Assembly: GCA_949358305.1 (NCBI GenBank)
Contig: OX442319.1
Span: 12,276,001 to 12,340,000 of the forward strand
Reading direction: 5' to 3'
DNA from: Strigamia acuminata
Taxonomy: Eukaryota; Arthropoda; Chilopoda; Geophilomorpha; Linotaeniidae
Length of the DNA stretch: 64,000 nucleotides
The translations under genes were made by a program, and so were the position numbers. This document shows positions 63,316 through 64,000 of this stretch, in pieces (positions within the stretch are counted from its first letter, which is position 1; every line of letters begins with the position of its first letter). The notes under the pieces are model-generated. The model did not search any database. It had not been told where the DNA came from and saw nothing but the letters and a program-made list of their open reading frames with translations.

Positions 63316-63547
63316 CTAAATAAGAATTATAAATAAAACAAAAATAAATTCACATCGATTGTCTGCGATATCTTGATGCCAAAATCAAACCAGTTAGTAT
63401 TTTTAGAATTTTTGATCAATCTAGACGTTCATTTTAGTCGTTTGTTCAATTTTGCTAACCTTGGTGCATTTCGTAATTTAAGGAAGGCCCCTAACCACGA
63501 TAATTCGAATTTTCTGTTACAACAAATACTTAAAAATGGCTTGGTTT

Positions 63548-63911
63548 GTAGGTTGTAGACTTTGACCGATATCGATATTTTGCAGTGTCGCTGGCAACCT
63601 AATATCGGCCGATACCAGTACCTGCGCCGATATTAAAATTAAAATATCCGACCCTCCCCCCACCCCCCCAAAATAAAAAAAATTAAATTAAAATTGTGTT
63701 TATTAATTTATTTTATGTTTTAGAAACGTTTTTGAAGCAGTATATAATATATAATATACTGTATACTGCTTCAAAAGCGTTTCTAAAAATTATCGTTTTA
63801 GTCTAAAATGATAAGTTTTAGAAACGTGGCAATATCGCTATCAGCCACGCCAAAAAATATCGGATCCGATATTGGTACCGATACCGGTATTGGTCAAAGT
63901 CTAGTAGGTTG
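63548..63911. mobile_element. hAT-like MITE, 348 bp, perfect 8-bp duplication
   Basis: The element at 63556-63903 has ends tagactttgaccgatatcg and the inverse of tagactttgaccaataccg. GTAGGTTG is duplicated at 63548-63555 and 63904-63911. Inside is a strong hairpin (about 63719-63788) built on gaaacgtttttgaagcagta. It lies upstream of the visible Csp exons, so probably in a Csp intron. Confidence 0.88.
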
Positions 63912-64000
63912 GTTGGTTGGCCACAGAACACCATGTCACAAAATTTTGTTATGACGAACTTTCGTTGCATCGAACCGATTTCTCAGGTCCCTCGTTGCAA

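Noticed and set aside
1-64000. tRNA and rRNA genes
   Set aside because: I looked for cloverleaf-like runs and rRNA-like blocks and found none that I could support by eye; only complements of tRNA ends (primer sites) are present.

Overview
This is a 64 kb piece of an AT-rich, transposon-laden animal genome. Genes have short spliceosomal introns, polyadenylation signals and no operons. DNA ligase III, a cysteine-string-protein gene, C2H2 zinc-finger genes, and gypsy, copia, hAT, Tc1/mariner and MULE elements all point to an invertebrate. The 750-residue intronless gene at 22185-24437 resembles a family I associate with spiders, so an arthropod (possibly a chelicerate) is my best guess; that is recall, not proof.

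Layout. (1) 1-21.6 kb: two tandem copies of a unit of about 3.2 kb, each with a minus-strand C2H2 zinc-finger gene (13 fingers at 1152-2258, 9 at 4365-5135). The second copy was invaded three times, by a 395-bp hAT-like MITE (5628-6022), a 12.9-kb three-ORF gypsy retrotransposon with 820-bp LTRs that look identical (6190-19060) and a 2.46-kb foldback palindrome (19095-21549). The first copy preserves the empty sites. (2) 22.2-32.1 kb: the intronless 750-residue gene of unknown function, then a complete DNA ligase III gene of about 17 coding exons (24963-31997) whose spliced model gives an uninterrupted 944-codon frame; its introns hold three unrelated minisatellites and a hAT MITE. (3) 32.7-47.1 kb: repeated non-coding DNA, then damaged exons of a Tudor-domain-like gene on the minus strand, split by a 9-kb gypsy-type element (37383-46401) with LTRs that look identical but a ruined interior. 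(4) 47.3-57.3 kb: a MULE remnant carrying two younger transposons, then a second copy of the non-coding repeat interrupted by an intact copia element (49666-54374). (5) 57.5-60.1 kb: coding-like exons of an unknown gene, a LINE tail, a C-terminal RING domain and a second MULE remnant. (6) 62.2-63.3 kb: the 3' half of a cysteine string protein gene (Csp/DNAJC5), followed by another hAT MITE.

How the parts act. The host genes appear unrelated to one another: DNA repair (LIG3), synaptic chaperone (Csp), nucleic-acid recognition (zinc fingers) and probably germline small-RNA biology (Tudor fragment, inferred). The most unusual content is the large gypsy element. It has gag with a coiled-coil extension of roughly 600 residues, a classical -1 frameshift signal into pol, and a third ORF in the env position. 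That ORF is made from its own two-exon transcript but encodes a soluble-looking protein, not an envelope. All homology statements are from reading motifs; no database search was run.
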